Assembly (NCBI GenBank): GCA_045535305.1
Contig: JAZSLJ010000049.1
Span: 1 to 8,866 of the forward strand
Source: UBA1081 sp045535305
GTDB lineage: Bacteria > Bacillota > Clostridia > Oscillospirales > Acutalibacteraceae
Reading direction: 5' to 3'
Length of the DNA stretch: 8,866 bases
Made by a program: the position numbers and the translations under genes. Below the pieces are notes generated by a model. The model did no database searches and was not told the DNA's origin. It saw nothing but the letters and a program-made list of their open reading frames with translations. Positions 1 to 6,180 of the stretch are shown here, piece by piece; positions within the stretch are counted from its first letter, which is position 1; every line of letters starts with the position of its first letter.

Positions 1-692
1 CAGTCCATAGCATAGGTGTGGAATTCGTCTACATAATCCATCGGGTCGCCATCCAATTCAACTTTGCTTGCCCATTCGCCAAGATCGGGGTCATCCCAAG
101 CGTGAACCTTGGGTTCAAATACTCCCGGAGATTTAAAAAAGGTTTCAAATACATCTATTTCACCATTCTGCTGAGAACCTGTTCCGTCGGGACGGGCATC
201 ATCCTGAGCGCCTATAAGCCACCACGCTGCATATCCGCCACCCTTGGTGTCCGGCATTTTCATTCGTATCTCAAAGTAGCCGTACTGTGTTGCATATCCT
301 TCATAAGGCTCAACTTCCATCTGCTGACTACCGCCTGGATGCAGATGATTCTTTTCCCATGTCTGAATACCGTTGGCTATCCATAAAAGATTATCGGAAT
401 CTGCCGAGCCGGGCTGACCGCCGAAATAATCAGGTGAATCTTTTGTGATAAACAGATTCAGATAACCATTCTCAATTTTATACCTTGCAGAGGAGCCTTC
501 TGTGTTGGTAGTACAGTGAGGCAGATATTGTGGTAACCAGTATTCTGTATTTAAATTGCCATCATTAAATTCGGTGCTGAAATCAAGCACATAACCTTCT
601 TTTTCAGGAACGCTGTCTTCGGCAGATGCTCCTAACGGCAAGCCGACCAGCATAGTTAAAACGAGCAACAAAGCCATACTTTTTTTGAACAT
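1..692 (-). CDS. Secreted glycoside hydrolase family 16 protein, N-terminal part (3' end outside window)
   Basis: The frame starts at the ATG at 692-690 and stays open to the left edge, giving 230 complete residues. Residues 1-24 form a signal peptide: MFKK, a hydrophobic core, then an ASA cleavage site before E25, so the enzyme is exported. The rest matches a GH16 beta-jelly-roll domain. YGYFEIRMKMP (137-147) is the usual strand before the active site. GEIDVFE (177-183) is the catalytic signature, with E178 as predicted nucleophile, D180 as helper and E183 as acid/base. FHTYAMD (224-230) is also typical of the family. The extra residue between D180 and E183 is the beta-bulge form seen in laminarinase, agarase and carrageenase-type members rather than lichenases. 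The family cleaves beta-1,3/1,4-glucans or galactans; the substrate cannot be fixed from this part. AAAGGA lies 9 nt upstream of the ATG. The gene has its own promoter. Family is clear; substrate and C-terminal modules are unknown. Confidence 0.9.
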   Translation of the reverse strand, partial: MFKKSMALLLVLTMLVGLPLGASAEDSVPEKEGYVLDFSTEFNDGNLNTEYWLPQYLPHCTTNTEGSSARYKIENGYLNLFITKDSPDYFGGQPGSADSDNLLWIANGIQTWEKNHLHPGGSQQMEVEPYEGYATQYGYFEIRMKMPDTKGGGYAAWWLIGAQDDARPDGTGSQQNGEIDVFETFFKSPGVFEPKVHAWDDPDLGEWASKVELDGDPMDYVDEFHTYAMD

Positions 693-709
693 AGTTGTTT
701 ATCCTTTCG

Positions 710-726
710 TACAAATTCTTATTTGT
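710..726 (-). promoter_or_regulatory. Imperfect palindrome with shared leader motif, GH16 promoter
   Basis: On the minus strand ACAAAT-AAGA-ATTTGT (726-711) has 6-bp arms around a 4-nt centre. It contains AAATAAGAATTT (724-713), which begins exactly 9 bp after the TATAAT. The identical 12-mer lies at the same distance downstream of the protease promoter (1556-1545). It covers the start of the transcript, so it could be an operator or an mRNA leader element. The role is an inference; the shared sequence and spacing are seen directly. Confidence 0.5.
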
Positions 727-733
727 TGAGATT

Positions 734-763
734 ATTATATCATATCTGAATCACAGAATTCAA
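734..763 (-). promoter_or_regulatory. Promoter of the GH16 gene (extended -10)
   Basis: On the minus strand, TTGAAT (763-758) is followed by an 18-bp spacer and a perfect TATAAT (739-734). TG one base before the -10 (742-741) makes it an extended -10, TGATATAAT. Transcription should begin near 727, giving a leader of about 35 nt before the ATG at 692. The promoter lies just after the terminator of the upstream protease gene, so the GH16 gene is a separate transcription unit. Confidence 0.75.
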
Positions 764-771
764 TCTCCCGA

Positions 772-800
772 AACAAAAAACTGCCCTCTTAAGAGAGCAG
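772..800 (-). terminator. Rho-independent terminator of the CPBP protease gene
   Basis: On the minus strand a 10-bp stem, CTGCTCTCTT paired with AAGAGGGCAG (800-781), contains one G:U pair and is followed by a run of six T (780-775). The complementary strand would carry a C:A mismatch instead of the G:U pair, which supports minus-strand use. It lies 32 nt after the protease stop codon and just before the GH16 promoter. Confidence 0.88.
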
Positions 801-832
801 TAAAAATGTTCAGTCCGCAAAATTGGAATTTT

Positions 833-1528
833 TTATTCCTTAATAACTCTATTTATATAAAACGCATAAATGAGAGGCACTATTATCAAAAATACAGGTG
901 CTACATATAATGATGTTGAATTTTCAACATTAAACACAGAAAGTGAATTTACTAAAGAATGTGTTATTATACAAGGAATAAGTGATTTGCTTTTATGGAA
1001 TATAATAACAAATAAATAACCGATTGAAATTGCATAACATATCTGCATTAAAGTCGGAATTAAATCCGCTCCGTTTAATAGATTTACGATGTGTCCTATT
1101 CCAAAAGTAATTGCACTTACAGTTATGGCACTCTTAACATTATTCTTCACCATCATTTTAAACAAAAATCCTCTGAAAATGATTTCTTCTGCAAATCCAA
1201 TATTAATCATGGTTAAAATATGAAATATTATTTCACCTGGAGAATGATTTATATTAATACCATTCCACAAATTGACAGTTGCAATAATGATTAATGGAAT
1301 AAAATATAAATATTCTTTAATGTTTTCAACCTTTGTGAGTCCATAATACGAAGTTCTTTTCAATGCCAATATTATTACAATTAAAAATACAGAAAATATG
1401 GTATTAACAATAAAGCCGATACAACTTGTATATCCAAAATTCTGAACGCAACAGACATTCATTACAACATATAAAACTATCAGCAAAATACAAAATAAGG
1501 TTTCGTGTTTTTCAAATATTCTGTTCAT
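833..1528 (-). CDS. CPBP-family intramembrane glutamic/metalloprotease
   Basis: This is a 231-residue hydrophobic protein with about six to eight predicted membrane segments. All three CPBP (CAAX protease / Abi, PF02517-type) motifs are present in order: EEIIFR (E114, E115, R119), FGIGH (F142...H146) and HSLVN (H190...N194). The glutamates and histidines form the intramembrane active site in this family, and size and layout are normal. Bacterial members are linked to bacteriocin self-immunity, peptide maturation and signalling; the substrate here is unknown. The ATG at 1528 has GGGGAG 7 nt upstream, a clear start. The gene is monocistronic, with its own promoter (1566-1595) and terminator (772-800). 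It stands between the restriction-modification locus and a secreted glycosidase, and nothing in the sequence proves a link to either. Very A+T-rich: 12 G/C in the 60 bases from 1201. Confidence 0.93.
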   Translation of the reverse strand: MNRIFEKHETLFCILLIVLYVVMNVCCVQNFGYTSCIGFIVNTIFSVFLIVIILALKRTSYYGLTKVENIKEYLYFIPLIIIATVNLWNGININHSPGEIIFHILTMINIGFAEEIIFRGFLFKMMVKNNVKSAITVSAITFGIGHIVNLLNGADLIPTLMQICYAISIGYLFVIIFHKSKSLIPCIITHSLVNSLSVFNVENSTSLYVAPVFLIIVPLIYAFYINRVIKE

Positions 1529-1540
1529 AAAAAAACTCCC

Positions 1541-1560
1541 CGGAAAATTCTTATTTTTCG
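1541..1560 (-). promoter_or_regulatory. Imperfect palindrome with shared leader motif, CPBP promoter
   Basis: On the minus strand CG-A-AAAAT-AAGA-ATTTT-C-CG (1560-1542) pairs as an imperfect palindrome with one mismatch per arm. It contains the 12-mer AAATAAGAATTT (1556-1545), starting exactly 9 bp after the -10, as at the GH16 promoter. It overlaps the early transcribed region and ends just before the ribosome binding site. Operator or leader function is an inference. Confidence 0.5.
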
Positions 1561-1565
1561 AATTG

Positions 1566-1595
1566 ATTATACCATCTATGCAAATTAAAAAGCAA
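1566..1595 (-). promoter_or_regulatory. Promoter of the CPBP protease gene (extended -10)
   Basis: On the minus strand TTGCTT (1595-1590) is followed by an 18-bp spacer and a perfect TATAAT (1571-1566), preceded by TG one base away (TGGTATAAT). The -35 is weak (3 of 6), but the extended -10 compensates. The start would be near 1559, about 30 nt before the ATG at 1528. Confidence 0.72.
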
Positions 1596-1634
1596 CAGGT
1601 TTTATGCTATGCTTGTTACAGATTTATTATTGAT

Positions 1635-1652
1635 TTGTTGCGGGAGCAACAA
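1635..1652. repeat. Short perfect palindrome upstream of the CPBP promoter
   Basis: A 7-bp stem, TTGTTGC with GCAACAA, surrounds a 4-nt loop (GGGA), about 40 bp upstream of the protease -35. No T-run follows on either strand, so it is not a standard terminator. A GCAACA copy also overlaps the -35 itself (1592-1597). It could be a regulator site or chance. Confidence 0.3.
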
Positions 1653-1753
1653 CCACAAACTGATTTGCACCTTTTAACAAAAATATGCTTTTACACCCAT
1701 ATAATGAGCCATAAAAAAGTAATTCATACAGAAGTGTATCAACTGTATTCGGA

Positions 1754-1784
1754 TATAAAAATAAGGTCCTGTATAACAAGACCT
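1754..1784 (-). terminator. Rho-independent terminator downstream of hsdR
   Basis: On the minus strand AGGTCTTG (1784-1777), loop TTATA, then CAGGACCT (1771-1764) form an 8-bp stem with one G:U pair, followed by a T-rich tract TATTTTTAT. It lies about 215 nt after the hsdR stop and before the protease promoter, so it probably ends the restriction-modification transcript and leaves a long structured 3' untranslated region. Confidence 0.82.
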
Positions 1785-1866
1785 CACAATTAACATATAT
1801 ATAATGGAGATTTATTCTTATTTTTAAAATAATAATAAATAAAACATTGCTCCGAAGGCACACCGA

Positions 1867-1964
1867 CACCGAAAACAGGAATTGTACTATATTTTGACAA
1901 AATGGCGATTCACTGATGATAAAGTGTGCTCCGGAACAATAAAATTCCTGTTCCCGGTGCACAC
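1867..1964. repeat. Nested inverted repeats with two competing pairings
   Basis: CACCGAAAACAGGAATT (1867-1883) is inverted at 1943-1959 with 15 of 17 matches, about 60 nt apart. The right arm also takes part in a local hairpin: GTGTGC (1924-1929) pairs with GCACAC (1959-1964) and CCGGAACA (1931-1938) with TGTTCCCGG (1949-1957), giving 14 pairs with one mismatch, one bulge and a 10-nt loop. The two pairings exclude each other. CACCGA is directly duplicated at 1861-1872, next to the left arm. The element is transcribed in the hsdR 3' region. It may be a small non-autonomous repeat element, a 3'-end stabilising structure or a weak terminator (TTTAT follows the hairpin on the minus strand). Confidence 0.6.
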
Positions 1965-1999
1965 TAATTATGAAAGTATATAACAGATTTATTGTCAAT

Positions 2000-4900
2000 T
2001 TACGCCGCCAATGCATTTGCATTGATAGATTTGATAATCTTCATAATGCCTGTCCATACAACTGCATCTGTAAAGATATCGACAATAGTGCCGTTATCGG
2101 TAAACGGAGCTTCCTGCATAACGGACATATCTTTCATCATACCGTTCTGAACAATGTAATTGATAATCTGATTGACAAAATATATCTGTCTGTCATCAAG
2201 GTTGACATCATTAAGGTACTTTGAAAATGCTTCTTTTGCGGTGTTCATATCAAGACCGACAATTTCTCTTACAAGTTCGCCGAGCGGCTTGTCCTGATAT
2301 TCGTTTGCATAATCATCTTTTGTGCCGAGTTCTGACCAGAGGATTTTTTCAAGAGCTTTAATGTCTTCTGCAGTCAGGGGCTGATTTGTATGCAATTTTG
2401 CTATCGCAGGACTGTCCATATGATTTCTGATGTAGTGGTTTACTTTCATTCTGTAATTCACCAAATCATCGCTGCTAAGCTCGGATTCATTCCAGTCAAT
2501 ATTGATAATATCATCATCCATATCAATATTAATCGGCGGAACAACACCAATAGGAATATATTTTATAAGGTCACGGAGTTTTTCTCTGATGATTTCAAAA
2601 TCATTGATATCTGCGGTTTCGAGATAATCTGTATGCAGAATCCTCTCCAATATTTCACTCTGTTCCACAACTTCGGGAATAGTTGCAATCTTTGTCAGCT
2701 CTCTGACCTTCTTTTTAAGGTCTTTTTTGCCTCGTTTGTATGTGTTGCCGATGATATAGCCCAGTTCGATTGCATAAATAAGAGCATCAAAACGGACAGC
2801 ATTGATTTCGTCATTGTAAGGCAGAATCAGCGGTGCAACTTCATCTTTGAGCTGCTGAAGGTCTGCAGGTGTCAGCACACTCAATTTTTCTGCACCAGAA
2901 TACATATCAATATATTTCAGATGCTGTTTTACTGCGAAATTATCACGGTGCAACTCTTTGATTTTGTATATAACATCCTCCACAAGTGCGTTTCTGAATT
3001 CTTTCAGAGCATCCGTCTGATAAGCCAAATCCTGCAATTTGTAAAGCATCATTGTTTTGAGGTTGAATATTCTCTCTTGAACTGACAAGGTTGCAGGAAC
3101 TTCTTTACCTTTGCTATTCATTCTGAAAAACTCAAAGTTTCCGCAGAAATCGAAGATGTAGAAAATATTCTTGTCCTTTCCGTCAATAAGCCCCTTGCAA
3201 AGACGAGTACCTCTGCCTATCATCTGCCAGAATTTTGCCTTACTCATAACCTTTTTGAAGAAAACGAGATTCACAACTTCGGGCACGTCAATACCTGTAT
3301 CCATCATATCAACGGATACAACAATCTGAGGCATCTTTTTCGCATCTGAAAATTCATCGATAAGGCTCTGGGCATAATTTGTGTAGTTGTCGATTACACG
3401 GCAGAAACCGTTTTTGCTGTAATTCGGGTATTCCTTATTGAATATCTCGCAAATTTTCTCTGCATGACGGTGATTCTTTGCAAAAATAATCGTTTTGCCG
3501 ATTTTACTGCCTGAATCAATCTTAATTCCCTTTTCCATAAGGATTGAAAGAACTTTTTTGATTGTGTCTTCATTGAAGATTTTTTCATTAAGGGCAGAGC
3601 TTTCAATTGAATCGGGGATTTCACCGTCTTCGAGAGCAAACATTTCTTCATAAGTGGCTTTGTCTTCGTCTGAAAGGTCGTCATAGACAATGCCTTCACT
3701 CATAAATTTAAGAGTTGTTTCAACACTCATAAAATCAACAAGATAACCGTCCTGAACAGCCTGAGCGAGCTCATAGCCGTAAGTGGGAACACCGCTGGCA
3801 AGCTCAAAAATGCCGTATGTATTCTTATCGATTTCATCTCTGGGAGTTGCGGTGAGTCCCACAAGATGTGCATCGAAATAATTGAAAATATCTCTGTATT
3901 TATTGTAAATGCTTCGGTGTGCTTCGTCGCAGATGATAAGGTCAAAGTGGCCTACTGTATAGAGCTTTCCGCCGTCTTCATCCTTTGCATCGTCAATGCA
4001 GTGCATCATAGTCTGATATGTGGAGAAAACACCACGGGCATTGTAGTTTTCTTTGTCTTCGCAGAGATTTGTAATTGACAAGTTAGGAAGTAAATTAACA
4101 AATGACTTTTTAGCCTGTATTACAAGGCTTGTTCTGTCTGCAAGGAAAAGCACATTCTTGATCCAACCGTGTCTTAAAAGTACATCGACGATTGAGATTA
4201 CAGTTCTTGTTTTTCCCGAGCCTGTTGCCATAACAAGCAGAGCCTTGCGACGGTTTTCATCGTCAAATGCACGGCAGACAGCCTTGATTGCTTCTTTCTG
4301 ATAATATCTGCCTGAAATATCGTCACTTATACGGACATTGTTAAGATGTGTCCGCATAGTGAGCTTGTTGAATTCCTTTTCGAGGTCGCGCTTTGAATAA
4401 AAACCGCTGACTTTGTGTTCGGGATAATAGTTATCGTTCCAGATACGGGTGTCAAAGCCGTTTGTAAGGAAGATTATCGGTCTTCTGCCGAATTTCTGCT
4501 CAAGCAGGTCAGCATAAAGCTTTGCTTGCTGTCTGCCTACAGCAACATCCTTGCAGGTGCGTTTTGCTTCGATAACTGCAAGAGGTCTGCCGTCATCACC
4601 GAAAAGAACATAATCGGCATAACCCACTTCGGACTTGTTTGGCATACCGGGAAGTTCATATTCATTTATCCAGTCCTTGCCCTCGGTCCAGCCTGCATCA
4701 ATGAGCATGGTGTCTATATAGAGCTTTCGTGTCTGATATTCCGAAATATCAAGAGGCTTGGGAACATAAGACGGCTGCTGTTCAACTCTTCGTGCGGTAA
4801 GCTCCTCTTTAAGAGCCTTGTTTTCTGCCATTAATTGCTCGAGATTAAGCTCCATTGCGTGGTCAACAACAGTTTCGTTCTGTTTATGTACAAGAGAAGC

Positions 4901-5305
4901 ATCAAAATGCTGTTCGGTGTAGTCTGCTCCGTAAAAGTAAGCAACCAAATCAAGAAAAACATGAAGATTTTCAAGACAGAGCATAGCCCGTTCTTCGGTG
5001 ATTTTACGACCTGTATGAGCGGCAATGTTGCCTGATGTTCTTATAAAATCAAGACGGCGGAATACATCAGCACCTACAATATCCTGAAATGATGTATCTG
5101 ACATAAGAGCATGCAGATTATCGGCATAGGGCATTACAAGGAACTTGTCCACGGAATACATCCATTTTATGGCAAACTCCATTGCCCGACGGCATGCAAT
5201 GATTGACGACGCCGGGTCAATATGTAATATTCTTTCTGCAGTTATAGCCACATCAGAAAATGTATCAAATTGATTGTCTTGCTTTAAGAAATCAAAGTTG
5301 GTCAT
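2000..5305 (-). CDS. hsdR: Type I restriction endonuclease R subunit (EcoEI-like)
   Basis: This is a complete 1101-residue motor and nuclease subunit. With HsdM and HsdS it recognises unmethylated targets, translocates DNA using ATP and cuts at a distance. Residues about 20-125 look like a DUF4145 (HEPN-like) N-terminal domain, followed by a coiled coil (about 150-175). The PD-(D/E)xK nuclease domain follows with D231, E246, K248 and a QxxxY motif (Q260, Y264). The helicase part has Walker A ATGSGKT (360-366), DEAH (460-463), TAT (485-487), MDTGIDVPE (668-676) and QMIGRGTR (694-701). The C-terminal part (about 780-1101) fits the EcoEI R C-terminal domain. No catalytic residue is missing and length is normal. 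The ATG at 5305 has AAGGAG 7 nt upstream. The start is 22 nt after the orf186 stop, so it is probably co-transcribed with orf58 and orf186 from the promoter at 6109-6137. G+C is higher than in its neighbours (29 of 60 from 4201). Confidence 0.97.
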   Translation of the reverse strand: MTNFDFLKQDNQFDTFSDVAITAERILHIDPASSIIACRRAMEFAIKWMYSVDKFLVMPYADNLHALMSDTSFQDIVGADVFRRLDFIRTSGNIAAHTGRKITEERAMLCLENLHVFLDLVAYFYGADYTEQHFDASLVHKQNETVVDHAMELNLEQLMAENKALKEELTARRVEQQPSYVPKPLDISEYQTRKLYIDTMLIDAGWTEGKDWINEYELPGMPNKSEVGYADYVLFGDDGRPLAVIEAKRTCKDVAVGRQQAKLYADLLEQKFGRRPIIFLTNGFDTRIWNDNYYPEHKVSGFYSKRDLEKEFNKLTMRTHLNNVRISDDISGRYYQKEAIKAVCRAFDDENRRKALLVMATGSGKTRTVISIVDVLLRHGWIKNVLFLADRTSLVIQAKKSFVNLLPNLSITNLCEDKENYNARGVFSTYQTMMHCIDDAKDEDGGKLYTVGHFDLIICDEAHRSIYNKYRDIFNYFDAHLVGLTATPRDEIDKNTYGIFELASGVPTYGYELAQAVQDGYLVDFMSVETTLKFMSEGIVYDDLSDEDKATYEEMFALEDGEIPDSIESSALNEKIFNEDTIKKVLSILMEKGIKIDSGSKIGKTIIFAKNHRHAEKICEIFNKEYPNYSKNGFCRVIDNYTNYAQSLIDEFSDAKKMPQIVVSVDMMDTGIDVPEVVNLVFFKKVMSKAKFWQMIGRGTRLCKGLIDGKDKNIFYIFDFCGNFEFFRMNSKGKEVPATLSVQERIFNLKTMMLYKLQDLAYQTDALKEFRNALVEDVIYKIKELHRDNFAVKQHLKYIDMYSGAEKLSVLTPADLQQLKDEVAPLILPYNDEINAVRFDALIYAIELGYIIGNTYKRGKKDLKKKVRELTKIATIPEVVEQSEILERILHTDYLETADINDFEIIREKLRDLIKYIPIGVVPPINIDMDDDIINIDWNESELSSDDLVNYRMKVNHYIRNHMDSPAIAKLHTNQPLTAEDIKALEKILWSELGTKDDYANEYQDKPLGELVREIVGLDMNTAKEAFSKYLNDVNLDDRQIYFVNQIINYIVQNGMMKDMSVMQEAPFTDNGTIVDIFTDAVVWTGIMKIIKSINANALAA

Positions 5306-5327
5306 AAGGAATCTCCTTTTAGTGTTT

Positions 5328-5888
5328 TTAACTTAAAATATCTTCAATTTTTCTCTTTTCCTCTTGGTTTAGTAAACAGTACAAAGGCTTTATTAAAATA
5401 ATAACGCTCTCATAAAATTTTTCACTTACAATTAAAAGTTGTCTTTTATGTTCATTGTAAGTTGAATTATTTTTATACATTATACAGTCGGAACTTTTTT
5501 TTACATATCTTCTATAATTCTTATAAAGCTCTTTAAATGAAATAAACTTACCAATACTTTCTATTCTTAATTTGTTAATCATTTCAGTCAAACATGTTCT
5601 TTGTTCCGAACACTGTGTAGACGCATATATTTGATTTTTGAAGTCTTTAATGTCTACACAAAACTTTTTAAACAAACATTCAAAAGCATCTGTCTTTTTT
5701 AAATTATTTGCACAAACTTTTTTTAGTCGATATAATTTTTTTGTTTTTCTATAAAATATATAAGAGAATTTCAGTTGATAATAATAAGTATATAATTTAG
5801 AATTTTTCAATACTTTTGCAAATTTCTTCAACAAATTAATTACAGGATTAAATAAAGAAATTAAAATTTCAATAGTTTCAGCTTTCAC
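5328..5888 (-). CDS. Lysine-rich protein of unknown function (orf186), between hsdS and hsdR
   Basis: The product has 186 residues and I do not recognise the family. It starts with GTG (5888-5886), with AAGGAG 6 nt upstream, and ends in TAA 22 nt before the hsdR ATG. It is strongly basic, rich in lysine, tyrosine and phenylalanine, with seven cysteines spread along its length and no CxxC pair. It appears mostly helical. A mildly hydrophobic N-terminal helix (about 5-27) and a hydrophobic stretch near 150-172 are not convincing membrane segments. No nuclease, ATPase or helix-turn-helix motif is visible. It follows orf58 by 24 nt and precedes hsdR closely, so the three are probably one transcript. 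G+C is low (43 of 180 from 5341), unlike hsdR, which suggests separate acquisition. A role as an accessory defence or toxin-like gene is possible by position only. Confidence 0.82.
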   Translation of the reverse strand: MKAETIEILISLFNPVINLLKKFAKVLKNSKLYTYYYQLKFSYIFYRKTKKLYRLKKVCANNLKKTDAFECLFKKFCVDIKDFKNQIYASTQCSEQRTCLTEMINKLRIESIGKFISFKELYKNYRRYVKKSSDCIMYKNNSTYNEHKRQLLIVSEKFYESVIILIKPLYCLLNQEEKRKIEDILS

Positions 5889-5912
5889 AATATTCTCCTT
5901 TTATTAAACTTC

Positions 5913-6089
5913 TTACATCATTTGATACAAGCCATACATTCCTTGATATTTTGCAAACTCACTTATGAGTTTTTCTCGTTCTTGTTGTGTTAGTGCTTGA
6001 ATTGCATTATATGTTTCAAATAATAATTTTTCTGCTTTACCATAATTATCTTTTGGTTCAGCATCTAATTTTAATTCGATATTATTCAT
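5913..6089 (-). CDS. Small 58-aa helical protein of unknown function (orf58)
   Basis: I chose the ATG at 6089-6087 because AGGGGTG lies 5 nt upstream and a promoter with a very short leader precedes it. The product begins MNNIELKLDAEPKDNYGKAE, is acidic in its first third, probably has two helices (about 18-33 and 36-50) and ends in GMYGLYQMM. I recognise no family and no DNA-binding motif. The size and its position 24 nt before the unrelated orf186 resemble the small partner of a two-gene module (antitoxin, immunity or regulator), but this is inference. The frame remains open upstream to a GTG at 6182 that overlaps the hsdS stop (GTGA), which would add 31 residues. That longer form has only a distant AGGA and is less likely, though not excluded. 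Confidence 0.75.
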   Translation of the reverse strand: MNNIELKLDAEPKDNYGKAEKLLFETYNAIQALTQQEREKLISEFAKYQGMYGLYQMM

Positions 6090-6094
6090 AATTT

Positions 6095-6101
6095 CACCCC
6101 T
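6095..6101 (-). promoter_or_regulatory. Ribosome binding site that sets the orf58 start
   Basis: AGGGGTG on the minus strand, 5 nt before the ATG at 6089. It decides between this start and the upstream GTG at 6182. Confidence 0.7.
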
Positions 6102-6108
6102 TTTTTTA

Positions 6109-6137
6109 ATTATATCAATTACAATTTGACAATACAA
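6109..6137 (-). promoter_or_regulatory. Internal promoter for orf58-orf186-hsdR
   Basis: On the minus strand TTGTAT (6137-6132), a 17-bp spacer and a perfect TATAAT (6114-6109) with TG one base upstream (TGATATAAT) make an extended -10 promoter. The start would be near 6102, about a dozen nt before the orf58 ATG. The -35 is poor (3 of 6) and sits in the centre of a palindrome, with 11-bp repeats upstream, so the promoter may depend on or be controlled by a regulator. It would let orf58, orf186 and hsdR be expressed separately from hsdM and hsdS. Confidence 0.65.
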
Positions 6138-6142
6138 TGTCA
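6127..6142. promoter_or_regulatory. Palindrome centred on the -35 of the internal promoter
   Basis: TGACA (6127-6131) and TGTCA (6138-6142) form perfect 5-bp arms around the 6-bp -35 hexamer. A dimeric regulator bound here would block or contact RNA polymerase. The site is seen directly; operator function is inferred. Confidence 0.45.
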
Positions 6143-6180
6143 TAAAGATGTCATTTTCGTGCCATTTTCGTGTAGAATTC
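6137..6180. repeat. Array of four degenerate 11-bp direct repeats
   Basis: Read on the plus strand at an 11-bp period, the units are ATGTCATAAAG, ATGTCATTTTC, GTGCCATTTTC and GTGTAGAATTC. Two exact 10-bp copies of CATTTTCGTG lie at 6152-6161 and 6163-6172, and two exact ATGTCAT copies at 6137 and 6148. A period near one helical turn places every unit on the same DNA face. The array fills the hsdS-orf58 gap directly upstream of the internal promoter, as an activator or repressor array would. Confidence 0.6.

Larger units (their letters stand above)
1529..1999. other. 471-base intergenic region between hsdR and the CPBP gene
   Basis: I see no convincing gene here. Open frames that cross it lack ribosome binding sites and run through the terminator. 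From right to left it holds a structured inverted-repeat element (1867-1964), the terminator of the hsd transcript (1754-1784), a small palindrome (1635-1652) and the protease promoter with its palindromic leader (1541-1595). The rest is A+T-rich and featureless to my reading. Confidence 0.7.

Noticed and set aside
18..386. Plus-strand open frame of 122 codons
   Set aside because: It lies antisense to the clear GH16 coding frame with its signal peptide and catalytic motif. It has no ribosome binding site and no recognisable product.
1894..1926. TTGACA with GATAAA 18 bp downstream on the plus strand, as a promoter
   Set aside because: The -35 is perfect, but the -10 matches only 4 of 6. No plus-strand gene follows, and the TTGACA lies within an A/T-rich palindrome, so I take it as chance.
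1627..2022. Minus-strand open frame of 131 codons across the hsdR 3' end and intergenic region
   Set aside because: It starts out of frame inside hsdR, has no ribosome binding site, and passes through the inverted repeats and the terminator. The product looks random.
2390..3085. Plus-strand open frame of 231 codons inside hsdR
   Set aside because: Antisense shadow of a conserved hsdR region. Composition reflects the opposite strand, and no start signal is present.
5328..5888. orf186 as a membrane protein
   Set aside because: Its hydrophobic stretches are short and broken by lysines. They do not reach the length or hydrophobicity of the clear helices in orf212 or the CPBP protein.
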